A program made the translations under genes and the position numbers. Positions 25,048 to 33,182 of a stretch of 64,000 nucleotides of DNA are shown here, in pieces. The stretch's first letter is position 1. Each line of letters starts with the position of its first letter. The notes under the pieces are model-generated. The model was not told the origin of the DNA. It made no database searches and was given only the letters and a program-made list of their open reading frames with translations. Source of the stretch: Methylobacterium durans (GTDB lineage: Bacteria > Pseudomonadota > Alphaproteobacteria > Rhizobiales > Beijerinckiaceae); the NCBI RefSeq assembly GCF_003173715.1, contig NZ_CP029550.1, positions 5,441,501 through 5,505,500 of the forward strand. The letters run 5' to 3'.

Positions 25048-25541
25048 GGGTCGGCCGAGCCTCTCTTGCGCAGGGGCCTGGCGAAGCCGGCCGCCGCCTC
25101 CACGAACCCGGTCGCGGCGCAGAAGGCCCGCAGGTCCGGCCGGTCCGGCGCGGCGAGGAGGTGCAGCGTGCCGCAGCCCGCCATCCGCGCCGCCTGGGAG
25201 GCCGCCTTCAGCAACTGGCGGCCGATCCCGCGGCGACGCTCGTCCGGCCCGACCAGCAGCAGCGTCACCTGCGCGACGGGCGAGGCCTGCTCCAGGGCGG
25301 GGTACCAGTGCAGCACGACGATCCCGCTCGGCGGCCCCCATTCGAGGGCGACGAGGGCGGTCCCGTGACCGTAGCGGAGGAGGTCCAGCCGGTCGGCGAG
25401 GTCGTGCGCGGGCACCGGGTGGCCGGCCGTGCGCATCAGGTCGGCGAGGCCGGGGGCGTCCGCCGCGACGGCGGTGCGGATCTCCAATCCGTAGCGGCTC
25501 CCCAACGGCGTCTCCGGCTCTCCGACATCCGCCCGGGGCAT
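25044..25541 (-). CDS. GNAT-family N-acetyltransferase
   Basis: A 165-residue protein. The GNAT core runs from LEIRTAVAADAPGLADLMRT through TALVALEWGPPSGIVVLHWY to VTLLLVGPDERRRGIGRQLL, with the acetyl-CoA pyrophosphate-binding motif RRRGIG, and ends FCAATGFVEAAAGFARPL. The substrate is unknown. The start is ATG 25541, giving a normal family length; the open frame upstream (to 25949) is antisense to the DUF2171 gene. It is translationally coupled to the downstream exonuclease gene. Confidence 0.85.
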   Translation of the reverse strand: MPRADVGEPETPLGSRYGLEIRTAVAADAPGLADLMRTAGHPVPAHDLADRLDLLRYGHGTALVALEWGPPSGIVVLHWYPALEQASPVAQVTLLLVGPDERRRGIGRQLLKAASQAARMAGCGTLHLLAAPDRPDLRAFCAATGFVEAAAGFARPLRKRGSADP

Positions 25542-25640
25542 GGCGCGCCACGAATCGGGCGGAACGGGAGATAGGGCAGGTGGCGGCGGCCGGAACCGCC
25601 TCGTCCGGTCCCCGTTGGCTGGCGGACAGGGAGTGAAACG

Positions 25641-25874
25641 ATGGTCGATGTCTCTCAGATCAAGGAACACGCGGAGGTGGTCGGCTCCGACGGAGCCCAT
25701 GTCGGCACGGTCGATCACGTCGAGAACGGCGAGATCAAGCTGACGAAGACGGATCCGGCCGCCGGCGGCCTGCACCATTTCATTCCCGTCGATTTCGTCC
25801 ACGCGGTCGAGAGCGGTACGGTGCGACTCGACAGACCGACCGAGGAAGTCCGGCGCGAGTGGTCGACCTCGTAG
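25641..25874 (+). CDS. DUF2171-family protein
   Basis: A 77-residue protein: MVDVSQIKEHAEVVGSDGAH, then VGTVDHVENGEIKLTKTD and HHFIPVDFVHAVESGTVRL. The order of a GxxVGTVDxVEG-type strand pair, KLTKxD and HxxIPxxxV is that of DUF2171, a small PRC-barrel-like domain common in alphaproteobacteria. Function unknown, possibly stress-related. The start is preceded by GGGAGTGAAACG. Confidence 0.85.
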   Translation: MVDVSQIKEHAEVVGSDGAHVGTVDHVENGEIKLTKTDPAAGGLHHFIPVDFVHAVESGTVRLDRPTEEVRREWSTS

Positions 25875-25947
25875 CCGGTGCGCGTCTTGGACGCGGGGGT
25901 GGCGCGCCGCATTGCGGAGGGCGGGGTCGACCCGCCACATCCTACCC

Positions 25948-26145
25948 ATGGGCGCGAATCTGCGGCACCTCTACACGCTCGAGATCAGGCCCAGCCGGGA
26001 ACACGCCGGCCATTATTGCTGGGCCATCCGCGAGCGGGGCAAGCTCTACCGGCGCTCGGACAAGCCGCACCCGTCCGAGGCCGAGGCCCGGGCCGTGGCC
26101 GAGGCTGAGATCGAGCGCCTGCTCGACGCCCCGGAGCGCCGCTGA
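25948..26145 (+). CDS. Small hypothetical protein
   Basis: A 65-residue protein beginning MGANLRHLYTLEIRPSREHA and ending in a charged helix (HPSEAEARAVAEAEIERLLD). The pattern of a strand, W-x-IRERGKLYRRS and a helix looks like a compact alpha/beta fold. I recognise no family. It follows the DUF2171 gene by 73 bp on the same strand. ATG 25948 gives the better N-terminus than the frame start at 25912. Confidence 0.55.
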   Translation: MGANLRHLYTLEIRPSREHAGHYCWAIRERGKLYRRSDKPHPSEAEARAVAEAEIERLLDAPERR

Positions 26146-26373
26146 GCCCTGCCGGTGGCGGCGAACCGGCGCGGCCCGTCGCGCATTGATCCGGAGCCGG
26201 GCGCAAACCGGCGCATGACCGCATCGTCTTAACCAGCCGGAGGGGTTGCCGTGAGCCTCGTGTTCGCACTGTTCCTGATCGGGGTCCCGCTCGTTCTCGC
26301 CGTCCTCGAGCTTCGTCGGATGCGGGGACGCGCCCGCTCTGAATGGGCCAAGCCCCCGGTCCCCGCGCATTCG

Positions 26374-27147
26374 CTAGCCGGGGGTGTGTTCGACCGTTTG
26401 GTTCGCGTCGAGGTGACGTCCCTCGCGGTCGAGATGCAGGTAGTTGGGGTTGAACAGCGCCACGTCCTGAAGGGCTTCGAGGTCCGGGATCGTCAGGCGC
26501 TTGCCCTTGAGAGCGATCTGCCCGGCGGCGCGCAGTTCCTGCAGCACGCGGTTGACGTGCACGTTCGACAGGCCCGTCGCGTCGCCGAGATCGACCTGCG
26601 TGACCGGCAGGAGGCAGCTGTCGCCGTCCGTCAGCCCGACCGCCCGCAGGCGGATGAACAATTCGCACAGGAGATGCGCCAGGCGTTCGAGCGCCGTGCG
26701 CTGGCCGAGATTGACCGTCCATTCCCGCTGGATCGCGGCCGTCACCAGCGTCTCCCACCAGAGGGCGCGGGTGACCCGGGGATGCCGGTCCGTGAGCCGC
26801 ATCATCGCCGCCCGGGAGATCTCGGCGAAGCGCACCGGGGTGATGGCGCCGATCGAGTGGTCCATCTCGCGCAGCACGAAGATGTGCGGATCGCAGAGGT
26901 CGCCCGGCATGAAGAAGGAGATGATCTGGCGGCGACCGTTCTCCAGCGTCTTGTAGCGGCAGGCCCAGCCGTCGAGGATCAGGTTGACGTGCTCCGGCGT
27001 GTCGCCCTCGCGGATGATGTCCTGGTGGGCGCCGTAGAGGCGCGGGCGCTGGTTGGCGGTCTCAACGAGGGCGCACCTGTCCTCGTGGCACAGGCGCGTG
27101 AATTGCTCGAGCTTTCGAATCAGGTGCTGCGGCATGCCTGCCTCCAT
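26374..27147 (-). CDS. Crp/Fnr-family transcriptional regulator
   Basis: A 257-residue regulator. Residues about 25-140 form a cyclic-nucleotide-binding-type beta barrel (QDIIREGDTPEHVNLILDGW, then ISFFMPGDLCDPHIF). The C-terminal winged helix-turn-helix has VTQVDLGDATGLSNVHVNRV and LQELRAAGQIALKGKRL. No cluster of cysteines for an iron-sulfur centre is present, so it is not a classic Fnr. Related proteins in Methylobacterium and rhizobia are numerous and mostly uncharacterised. ATG 27135 (MPQHLIRK) is an alternative start. Confidence 0.88.
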   Translation of the reverse strand: MEAGMPQHLIRKLEQFTRLCHEDRCALVETANQRPRLYGAHQDIIREGDTPEHVNLILDGWACRYKTLENGRRQIISFFMPGDLCDPHIFVLREMDHSIGAITPVRFAEISRAAMMRLTDRHPRVTRALWWETLVTAAIQREWTVNLGQRTALERLAHLLCELFIRLRAVGLTDGDSCLLPVTQVDLGDATGLSNVHVNRVLQELRAAGQIALKGKRLTIPDLEALQDVALFNPNYLHLDREGRHLDANQTVEHTPG

Positions 27148-27289
27148 GACGCGCTGGCGGCAGGTTAGGCGGATGCGGGCCGCCGAAACTTCACCTGTGT
27201 GAAATTCCGCACCGGGATCACGGGAGCGCGCGAGCGATCACGGAGACGCGCGAGCGATCACCGCGCGGACACGGACGCGTAGATCGCGA

Positions 27290-27847
27290 TCATCCGGCCT
27301 CTCCCGCCCGCTGCCCGATCCAGGCCCGGGTTTCCGCCAGCACCTCGTCCGACAGGCGGGGGTCGTCGCTCAGCCGGGCGAGGACCAGAGCGCCGACCAT
27401 CGCCGCCCAGCTGCCGATCGCCGCCCGCCGGGCCGCCTCGGGATCCGTGCCGGGTGCCCCCGCGCCCAGCCGCGCGATCTGCCGGCGCAGGCCCTCGGTC
27501 ATCGCCGCCCGCGCCTCGGGCGATTGCCGGATCGTCTCGGCGCCGAGCGCCGCGACGGGACAGCCCCCCGCGCAATCGTCCCGGTGCGCGGGGGTCAGGT
27601 AGTGCCCGGCATAATCCGCGACCGCGACGGGCTCGATCGCGGGCACCACCACGAGTTCCGCGAGCGCGGCGGCGATCAGCGCCTCCTTCGACGGGAAGTA
27701 GCCGTAGAAGCCGCCGTGGGTGAGCCCGGCGGCCCGCATCACCTCGGCGACGGTGACGGCCTCGAAGCCGCGTGCGCGGAAGAGGCGCCCGGCGGCCTCC
27801 AGGATCCGGCGACGGTTCTCCACCACCTGCTCGCGGCTGACCTTCAT
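27290..27847 (-). CDS. TetR-family repressor, divergent to the SDR gene
   Basis: A 185-residue regulator starting MKVSREQVVENRRRILEAAG. The helix-turn-helix is VTVAEVMRAAGLTHGGFYGY, then FPSKEALIAAAL. The ligand domain includes CAGGCPVAALGAETIRQSPE, placing it with TetR proteins that have a TetR_C_16-like core and conserved cysteines. ATG 27847 is preferred to 27892, which would place the start codon inside the operator region. It very likely represses itself and the SDR gene through the double palindrome at 27888-27941. Confidence 0.88.
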   Translation of the reverse strand: MKVSREQVVENRRRILEAAGRLFRARGFEAVTVAEVMRAAGLTHGGFYGYFPSKEALIAAALAELVVVPAIEPVAVADYAGHYLTPAHRDDCAGGCPVAALGAETIRQSPEARAAMTEGLRRQIARLGAGAPGTDPEAARRAAIGSWAAMVGALVLARLSDDPRLSDEVLAETRAWIGQRAGEAG

Positions 27848-27887
27848 GTGCGCAACCTCACCTCGACGGGACCGATCCCTGCTTGAC

Positions 27888-27941
27888 CTCAATCATGATG
27901 GTCATCATGATTGTTTTTACATGATGACCATCATGATTGAG
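27888..27941. promoter_or_regulatory. Double palindromic operator between tetR-like and SDR genes
   Basis: Two 22-bp arms (27888-27909 and 27920-27941) are perfect inverted repeats of each other around a 10-bp AT-rich spacer. Each arm is itself a near-perfect palindrome on ATGATGG-TCATCAT. This gives two TetR-type half-site pairs between the divergent start codons. The region must overlap both promoters, so binding would control both genes. Confidence 0.82.
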
Positions 27942-27956
27942 ATAGGGAGTTCCACC

Positions 27957-28745
27957 ATGAGCAGCAAGCCCGCCGTCCTCGTCACCGGGGCCTCGTCCGG
28001 CATCGGCGCCGTCTACGCCGACCGCTTCGCCCGGCGCGGCCACGACCTCGTTCTCGTCGCCCGCGACGGGGAGCGCCTGGAGGCGCTGGCCGCGCGGCTG
28101 CGCGCCGAGACCGGAATCGCCGTCGACGTCGTCCGCGCCGACCTCACCGACGCGGCCGACATCGCCCGCGTCGAGGCGCGCCTGCGCGAGGATGCCCGCA
28201 TCGGCGTCCTCGTGAACAATGCGGGTGCGGCCGGCCACGGCGGCTTCCTCGACCAGGGGCCCGAGCAGGTCGCCCGGCTGATCGAGCTCAACGTCACGGC
28301 GGTCGCGCGGCTCGCGAGCGCGGTCGCGCCCCGCTTCGCCGCCGCGGGCGCGGGCGCCATCGTCAATATCGGCTCGGTCGTCGGCCTCGCGCCCGAATTC
28401 GGCATGGCGGTCTACGGCGCGACCAAGGCCTTCGTGCTGTTCCTGAGCCAGGGCTTGCAGGGCGAGCTCGGCCCGAAGGGGGTCTACGTCCAGGCCGTGC
28501 TGCCGGCGGCGACCCGCACCGAGATCTGGGAGCGCTCCGGGCGCGACGTGAACGCGCTGACCGGCGTCATGGAGGTCGGCGAACTGGTCGATGCGGCCCT
28601 GGTCGGCTTCGACCGGCGCGAGGCGGTGACGATCCCGCCCCTGCCGGACGCCGCCCAGTGGAGCGCCTACGACGCGGCGCGCGCCGCCATGGTCCCGAAT
28701 TTCGGGCAGGCCCACGCCGCCGCGCGCTACCGAGCCGCCGCGTGA
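27957..28745 (+). CDS. Short-chain dehydrogenase/reductase (SDR)
   Basis: A 262-residue classical SDR. The cofactor motif is VLVTGASSGIGAVYADRFAR, then NAG (VLVNNAGAAGHGG). The catalytic serine is in IVNIGSVVGLAP and the Tyr-x-x-x-Lys in AVYGATKAFVLF. The arginine pair after strand 2 (VARDGERLEAL) suggests NADP preference. The substrate is unknown. The start follows GGGAGTTCCACC and lies 16 bp after the operator, so control by the divergent TetR protein is likely. Such TetR/SDR pairs often respond to an electrophile or aldehyde. Confidence 0.9.
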   Translation: MSSKPAVLVTGASSGIGAVYADRFARRGHDLVLVARDGERLEALAARLRAETGIAVDVVRADLTDAADIARVEARLREDARIGVLVNNAGAAGHGGFLDQGPEQVARLIELNVTAVARLASAVAPRFAAAGAGAIVNIGSVVGLAPEFGMAVYGATKAFVLFLSQGLQGELGPKGVYVQAVLPAATRTEIWERSGRDVNALTGVMEVGELVDAALVGFDRREAVTIPPLPDAAQWSAYDAARAAMVPNFGQAHAAARYRAAA

Positions 28746-28752
28746 ACGCCAC

Positions 28753-28866
28753 ACCTCTCCCGTTCGGGAGAGGTCGAGTCGGCGTCGGCCGACCGGGTGA
28801 GGGGTGCGCGTTATCCGGAGAGGTCGCACCCCTCACCCTGTCCCTCTCCCGAACGGGAGAGGGGAC
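28753..28866. repeat. Palindromic intergenic repeat, copy A
   Basis: It begins CCTCTCCCGTTCGGGAGAGG, has GGGTGAGGGGTGCG in the middle paired with CGCACCCCTCACCC, and ends CTCTCCCGAACGGGAGAG. Nested hairpins cover its full length. It lies between the convergent SDR and ABC-F genes and could act as a bidirectional terminator or a REP-like element. Confidence 0.85.
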
Positions 28867-28873
28867 CTGTGCC

Positions 28874-30496
28874 TCAGCTCCTCAGGCCCGGCGCCTCCTG
28901 GCCGGTGCGCGCCACGTATTCCGTGTAGCCGCCGCCGTACTGGTGGATGCCGTCGGGCGTCAGTTCGAGGAGGCGGTTCGAGAGGGCGGCCAGGAAGTGC
29001 CGGTCGTGGCTGACGAACAGCATCGTCCCCTCGTACTGCGCGAGCGCGCCGATCAGCATCTCCTTGGTGCCCATGTCGAGATGGTTGGTGGGCTCGTCGA
29101 GCACCAGGAAGTTCGGCGGGTCGTAGAACATCTTGGCCATCGCGAGCCGCGCCTTCTCGCCGCCCGACAGCACCCGGCAGCGCTTCTCGACGTCGTCCCC
29201 CGAGAAGCCGAAGCAGCCGGCCAGCGCCCGCAGCGAGCCCTGGCCGGCCTGCGGGAACGAGCGCTCCAGATCCTCGAAGATGGTGAGGTCGCCCTCGAGC
29301 ATCTCCATCGCGTGCTGGGCGAAGTAGCCGAGCTTGACGCTCGCGCCGATCGCCACCGTGCCGTCGTCGGGCGCGGCCGTGCCGGTCACGAGCTTCAGGA
29401 GGGTCGACTTGCCGGCGCCGTTGACGCCCATCACGCACCAGCGCTCCTTGCGGCGGATCGCGAAGTCGAGGCCCGCGTAGATGCTGCGGCTGCCGTAGCT
29501 CTTGTGCACGTTCCTCAGCATCGCGACGTCGTCGCCGGAGCGGGGCGCCGGCTGGAAGTCGAAGGCCACCGACTGGCGGCGCCGGGGCGGCTCCACCCGC
29601 TCGATCTTGTCGAGCTTCTTCACCCGGCTCTGCACCTGGGCGGCGTGGCTGGCCCGCGCCTTGAAGCGCTCGATGAACTTGATCTCCTTGGCGAGCATCG
29701 CCTGCTGGCGCTCGAACTGCGCCTGCTGCTGCGACTCGTTCAAGGCCCGCTGCTGCTCGTAGAAGGCGTAGTCGCCCGAGTAGGTGGTGAGCTGGCCGCC
29801 GTCGATCTCCACGATCTTGGTGACGATGCGGTTCATGAACTCGCGGTCGTGCGAGGTCATCAGCAGGGCACCGTCGTAGTTCTGCAGGAAATCCTCGAGC
29901 CAGATCAGGCTCTCGAGATCGAGATGGTTGCTCGGCTCGTCGAGCAGCATCACGTCCGGGCGCATCAGGAGGATGCGGGCGAGCGCCACCCGCATCTTCC
30001 AGCCGCCGGACAGCTTGCCGACGTCGCCGTCCATCATCTCCTGGCTGAAGCCGAGGCCGGCCAGCACCTCGTAGGCCCGGCCTTCGAGGGCGTAGCCGCC
30101 GAGTTCCTCGAAGCGGCCCTGAACCTCGCCGTAGCGGGTGATGAGGGCCTCCATCTCGTCGGCCCGCTCCGGGTCGGCGAGGGCGTGCTCCAAGTCCCGC
30201 AACTCGGCCGCGACCGTGCTCACCGGACCAGCGCCGTCCATGACCTCCGCGACGACGGAGCGGCCGGACATCTCGCCGACATCCTGGCTGAAATAGCCGA
30301 TGGTGATGCCCCGGTCGGAAGAGACCTGGCCCTCGTCCGGCGCCTCCTCGCCGGTCATCATCCGGAAGAGGGTGGTCTTGCCCGCGCCGTTCGGGCCCAC
30401 GAGACCGACCTTCTCGCCCTTCTGGAGGGCGGCGGACGCCTCGATGAAGACGATCTGCCGGCCGTTCTGCTTGCCGATCTTCTCGAGGCGTATCAT
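28874..30496 (-). CDS. ABC-F family ATPase (ribosome-associated)
   Basis: A 540-residue soluble protein with two ATP-binding cassettes and no membrane domain. Cassette 1 has GPNGAGKTTL, LSGGWKMRVALARIL and LLDEPSNHLD. Cassette 2 has GVNGAGKSTL, LSGGEKARLAMAK and VLDEPTNHLD. The charged linker between them (EQQRALNESQQQAQFERQQA onward) is the tRNA-interaction arm of ABC-F proteins. Family members act on stalled or antibiotic-bound ribosomes. ATG 30496 gives a standard length, and the open frame upstream is antisense to no known gene but reads as nonsense. Confidence 0.93.
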   Translation of the reverse strand: MIRLEKIGKQNGRQIVFIEASAALQKGEKVGLVGPNGAGKTTLFRMMTGEEAPDEGQVSSDRGITIGYFSQDVGEMSGRSVVAEVMDGAGPVSTVAAELRDLEHALADPERADEMEALITRYGEVQGRFEELGGYALEGRAYEVLAGLGFSQEMMDGDVGKLSGGWKMRVALARILLMRPDVMLLDEPSNHLDLESLIWLEDFLQNYDGALLMTSHDREFMNRIVTKIVEIDGGQLTTYSGDYAFYEQQRALNESQQQAQFERQQAMLAKEIKFIERFKARASHAAQVQSRVKKLDKIERVEPPRRRQSVAFDFQPAPRSGDDVAMLRNVHKSYGSRSIYAGLDFAIRRKERWCVMGVNGAGKSTLLKLVTGTAAPDDGTVAIGASVKLGYFAQHAMEMLEGDLTIFEDLERSFPQAGQGSLRALAGCFGFSGDDVEKRCRVLSGGEKARLAMAKMFYDPPNFLVLDEPTNHLDMGTKEMLIGALAQYEGTMLFVSHDRHFLAALSNRLLELTPDGIHQYGGGYTEYVARTGQEAPGLRS

Positions 30497-30609
30497 GCGG
30501 TCTCGCGCGGTCCTGGGGAATGCTGCCGGGGCCTTACGGCAAGGATCGCGCGAGGGGAAGGCGAGGGGGGCGGGGCGGCCATGCGGCGGCGGGCGCGCCG
30601 CCGCCGGGG

Positions 30610-32372
30610 CTATAGCGCCTCCGGCCCGGGCTGCTCGCCGCCGAACCAGCTCCGCTCCAGGGATGTTCGCGCCTGCGCCTCGGCCGCGGCGTCGCCGCTT
30701 GCCTGCGCCGCACGCAGCAGCCCGGAGGCGGCCCAGCCGTTGTTGGGGACGCGGGCCAGCGCCTCCCGGAAGGCGGCGGCCGCCTCCTCGGGCCGCCCCT
30801 GGGCGAGCAGGACCGCGCCGAGGGACTGGCGCACCGGGTAGTACCAGAAGGGCGGCTCCATGTAGGGCAATCGGTCCTGGATCGCCGCGGCGGCGGTGAG
30901 CAGTTCGATCGCCCCCGGGTCGTCCCCCTTCGCCCGCGCCGCGCGCGCCCGCACCACCCGCGCGGCGACGGCGAGGATGTCGGGCGCCGGCACGCCAGCC
31001 TCGGGCATCGCCCCGATGGCGGGAAGCTGCGCCAGCGCGTCGATCGCCGCGGCCTCCGCCAGCGCCGCGTCGACGCGGCCGAGCCGGACCAGCGCCTCGC
31101 CGCGGGCGTAGTGCCAGTGGGCCCGCACCAGGGGGAAGGCGGCGCCGGGATCCGGCAGGGCGAGGATGGTCTCGGGCGCCGAGAATCGGGCATGGGCGAC
31201 GTAGGGCGCGGCCGCGATCGGCTGCGTCCAGGGGATTTCGGCCTGCGCCCGCTCGGTCACGATTCCGGCGAGCTTCTCGGCCGCCTGCACGGCGGTCGCG
31301 CCGTCCCCGCCCATCAGGGCCGAGACCAGCACGAAGTGGACGTTGTGGGCGTAATAGGCCTGGGCGTAGAGGAGGCTCGCCCCGCCGCCCGCGATGAAGC
31401 TCTCGTCGGCCGCGACCGCCTGCCGGTTCGCCGCCAGGCTCTCCCGCCACAGCCCGAGCCGGTACCAGATGTGGCTCGGCATGTGCACGATGTGGCCGGT
31501 GCCGGGCATCAGGGCGGCGAGCCGGGCCGCGTGGGGGCTGCCCGCTCCGGCCGGTCGGAAGCCTCGACCATGTGGATGTAGAGGTGGATCGCCCCCGGAT
31601 GGTCGGGGTTCGGCCGGACGGGCGCGTCCGCGCGCTGCCCGAGCACGCCCTCGATCAGCGCGAGGATCCGCTCGGTGGCGCCCTTCGGGGTCCGTCCTCC
31701 GTCCACCCAGTAATCCCAGGGCGAGAGGTTCATGAGCGCGTCGGCGGTGAGGAGCGCGATCTCGGTGTGCTCGGGAAAGCGCGCCTGCACCTGCTCCATC
31801 GCGTCGGCGAAGGCGCGGTCGAGGGCCTTGCGGTCGGCCTGGCCCGGGTCGGCCGGATCCGAGGCCGCGTAGCGGCGCGAGAGGGCCTCGATCAGCGCCG
31901 CCTGCTCGGGGGCGGCCTGCCCCGCGAGGTCGCGGGCGCGGGCGAGAACCGCGAGCGCCCGCGGGATGGCGTCCGCATCCATCGGGTAGTTGATGTGGGG
32001 GCCGAGCACCCAGGCCTCGCCCCACAGGCACATCGCGCAGGCGGGGTCGAGGGCCTGCGCCGCCCGGAAGGCACGGGCCGCCTCGGCGTGGTTGAAGCCC
32101 CAGGCGAGCCGGTAGCCCTGGTCGAAATAAGCCTGCGCCTCCGCGCTCGGCGTCTCGACGGGCCAGCTCAGGGTGCCGAGATCGGCATAGAGCGGCGGCC
32201 GCGCCGCGCTCGTCGGGGCGGCGGCGCCGCGCGGCAGATCGCGGGCGTAGGGACCGACCTCGGTGCGGCCGGGCTGGGCGGCGCCGGGATGGACGTGGAC
32301 GGGGCCCACCCCGCCGGCCGCGGCCGGCGCGCAGGCGAGGAGACCGAGGATGAAGAGCGTTCCCGGGCGCAT
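30610..32372 (-). pseudogene. Exported TPR-repeat protein, frameshifted
   Basis: The N-terminal 280 codons from ATG 32372 encode a signal peptide (MRPGTLFILGLLACAPAAA) and TPR-like helices (AYFDQGYRLAWGFNHAEAAR, then ALDPACAMCLWGEAWVLG). The C-terminal part continues in another frame (AARLAALMPGTGHIVHMPSH, later LAQGRPEEAAAAFREALARV). Adding one base to the G5 run at 31533-31537 (C5 on the coding strand) would join them as ERAAPHAARLAAL. Both halves are well conserved and otherwise uninterrupted, so a sequencing error is likely. The family is large periplasmic TPR proteins of unknown role. Confidence 0.8.
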
Positions 32373-32684
32373 CGGCCCCTCCCGCCGGACCGACCGGCCT
32401 CGCGAAGGCCGTCCGGCGCTTCGCGCGGACCGATGCTGGGCCGGGGCCGGTGCAGGCGGCGCTAACGAATGCTGGTTCCGATCCGCACGCGGACGGCTGG
32501 AGAAGCGCCGCGCCCTCTCTCTCGTTCGGGAGAGGTGGGCGGTCGCCTCGATCAGCCCCCGCCGCACGCCGCGGCACGACTCGCCGCTAGGTCAGGGCGC
32601 AAGCATTGCCTCGGGCAGCCACGGCTCGCTACTGTGTCGGCATCGCCCCCGCCAATGCCCGCGGCGAGTTTGGTTAACGATCCG
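32373..32684. other. Divergent intergenic region with a partial palindromic repeat
   Basis: No gene. The stretch 32513-32540 (CTCTCTCTCGTTCGGGAGAGG) resembles one arm pair of the dispersed intergenic repeat, without the rest. The remainder must contain promoters for the divergent TPR and TonB-like genes. Confidence 0.45.
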
Positions 32685-33068
32685 ATGATGCGCGCCCTGT
32701 TGATTGCTGCGGCTTGCAGTTGTGTCTCCATCACGACCGCGCCAGTCCACGCTCAAACCGTTCCCGGACACCGATTTTCTGAATCGCTCGAACAGTACAA
32801 GTTCGCCGTGTCCCGGATCATCCACAATCGCATGCAAACGAGCTTCTATCGAAGCTCGCTCGGTGGAATCTCCATCGTCACGTTCGATCTGGATCGACAT
32901 GGAACGGTCAAGAAGGCGTCGCTGCGGACGAGCTCGGGGTCTTCCAACATCGACAGCATGGCTCTGAAGGCCGTCCCCGTCGGCTTTCAGTTTCCTCCGA
33001 TTCCCGAACATCTGGGCATCACGGACATCAGGGTCACGGTCCCTCTGCGCTACGGCTCGAACCCTTAA
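32685..33068 (+). CDS. TonB C-terminal-domain exported protein
   Basis: A 127-residue protein with a signal peptide (MMRALLIAAACSCVSITTAPVHA). The mature part is one TonB C-terminal-like domain: GGISIVTFDLDRHGTVKKAS, then RTSSGSSNIDSMALKAV and FQFPPIPEHL. It has no N-terminal ExbB/D-interacting helix with the SHLS motif and no proline-rich spacer, so it is not a full energy transducer. Similar short TonB/TolA-like proteins are periplasmic. ATG 32685 or 32688 are equivalent. Confidence 0.78.
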   Translation: MMRALLIAAACSCVSITTAPVHAQTVPGHRFSESLEQYKFAVSRIIHNRMQTSFYRSSLGGISIVTFDLDRHGTVKKASLRTSSGSSNIDSMALKAVPVGFQFPPIPEHLGITDIRVTVPLRYGSNP

Positions 33069-33182
33069 GAGTCGGGGGCCGCGGTCCCCAGGCGGCGGCC
33101 ATCGTCCCGGAACGCGCGATCATCGCCGCGCCGCCGGTCCGGGACCGTCGCCGGGATGCGGCACTCCCGGCATCGGCACACC

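Noticed and set aside
26251..27168. Rightward open frame beginning with a hydrophobic segment (SLVFALFLIGVPLVLAVLEL)
   Set aside because: The start looks like a small membrane protein, but the frame has no stop until it has run antisense through the whole Crp-type gene. No independent support.
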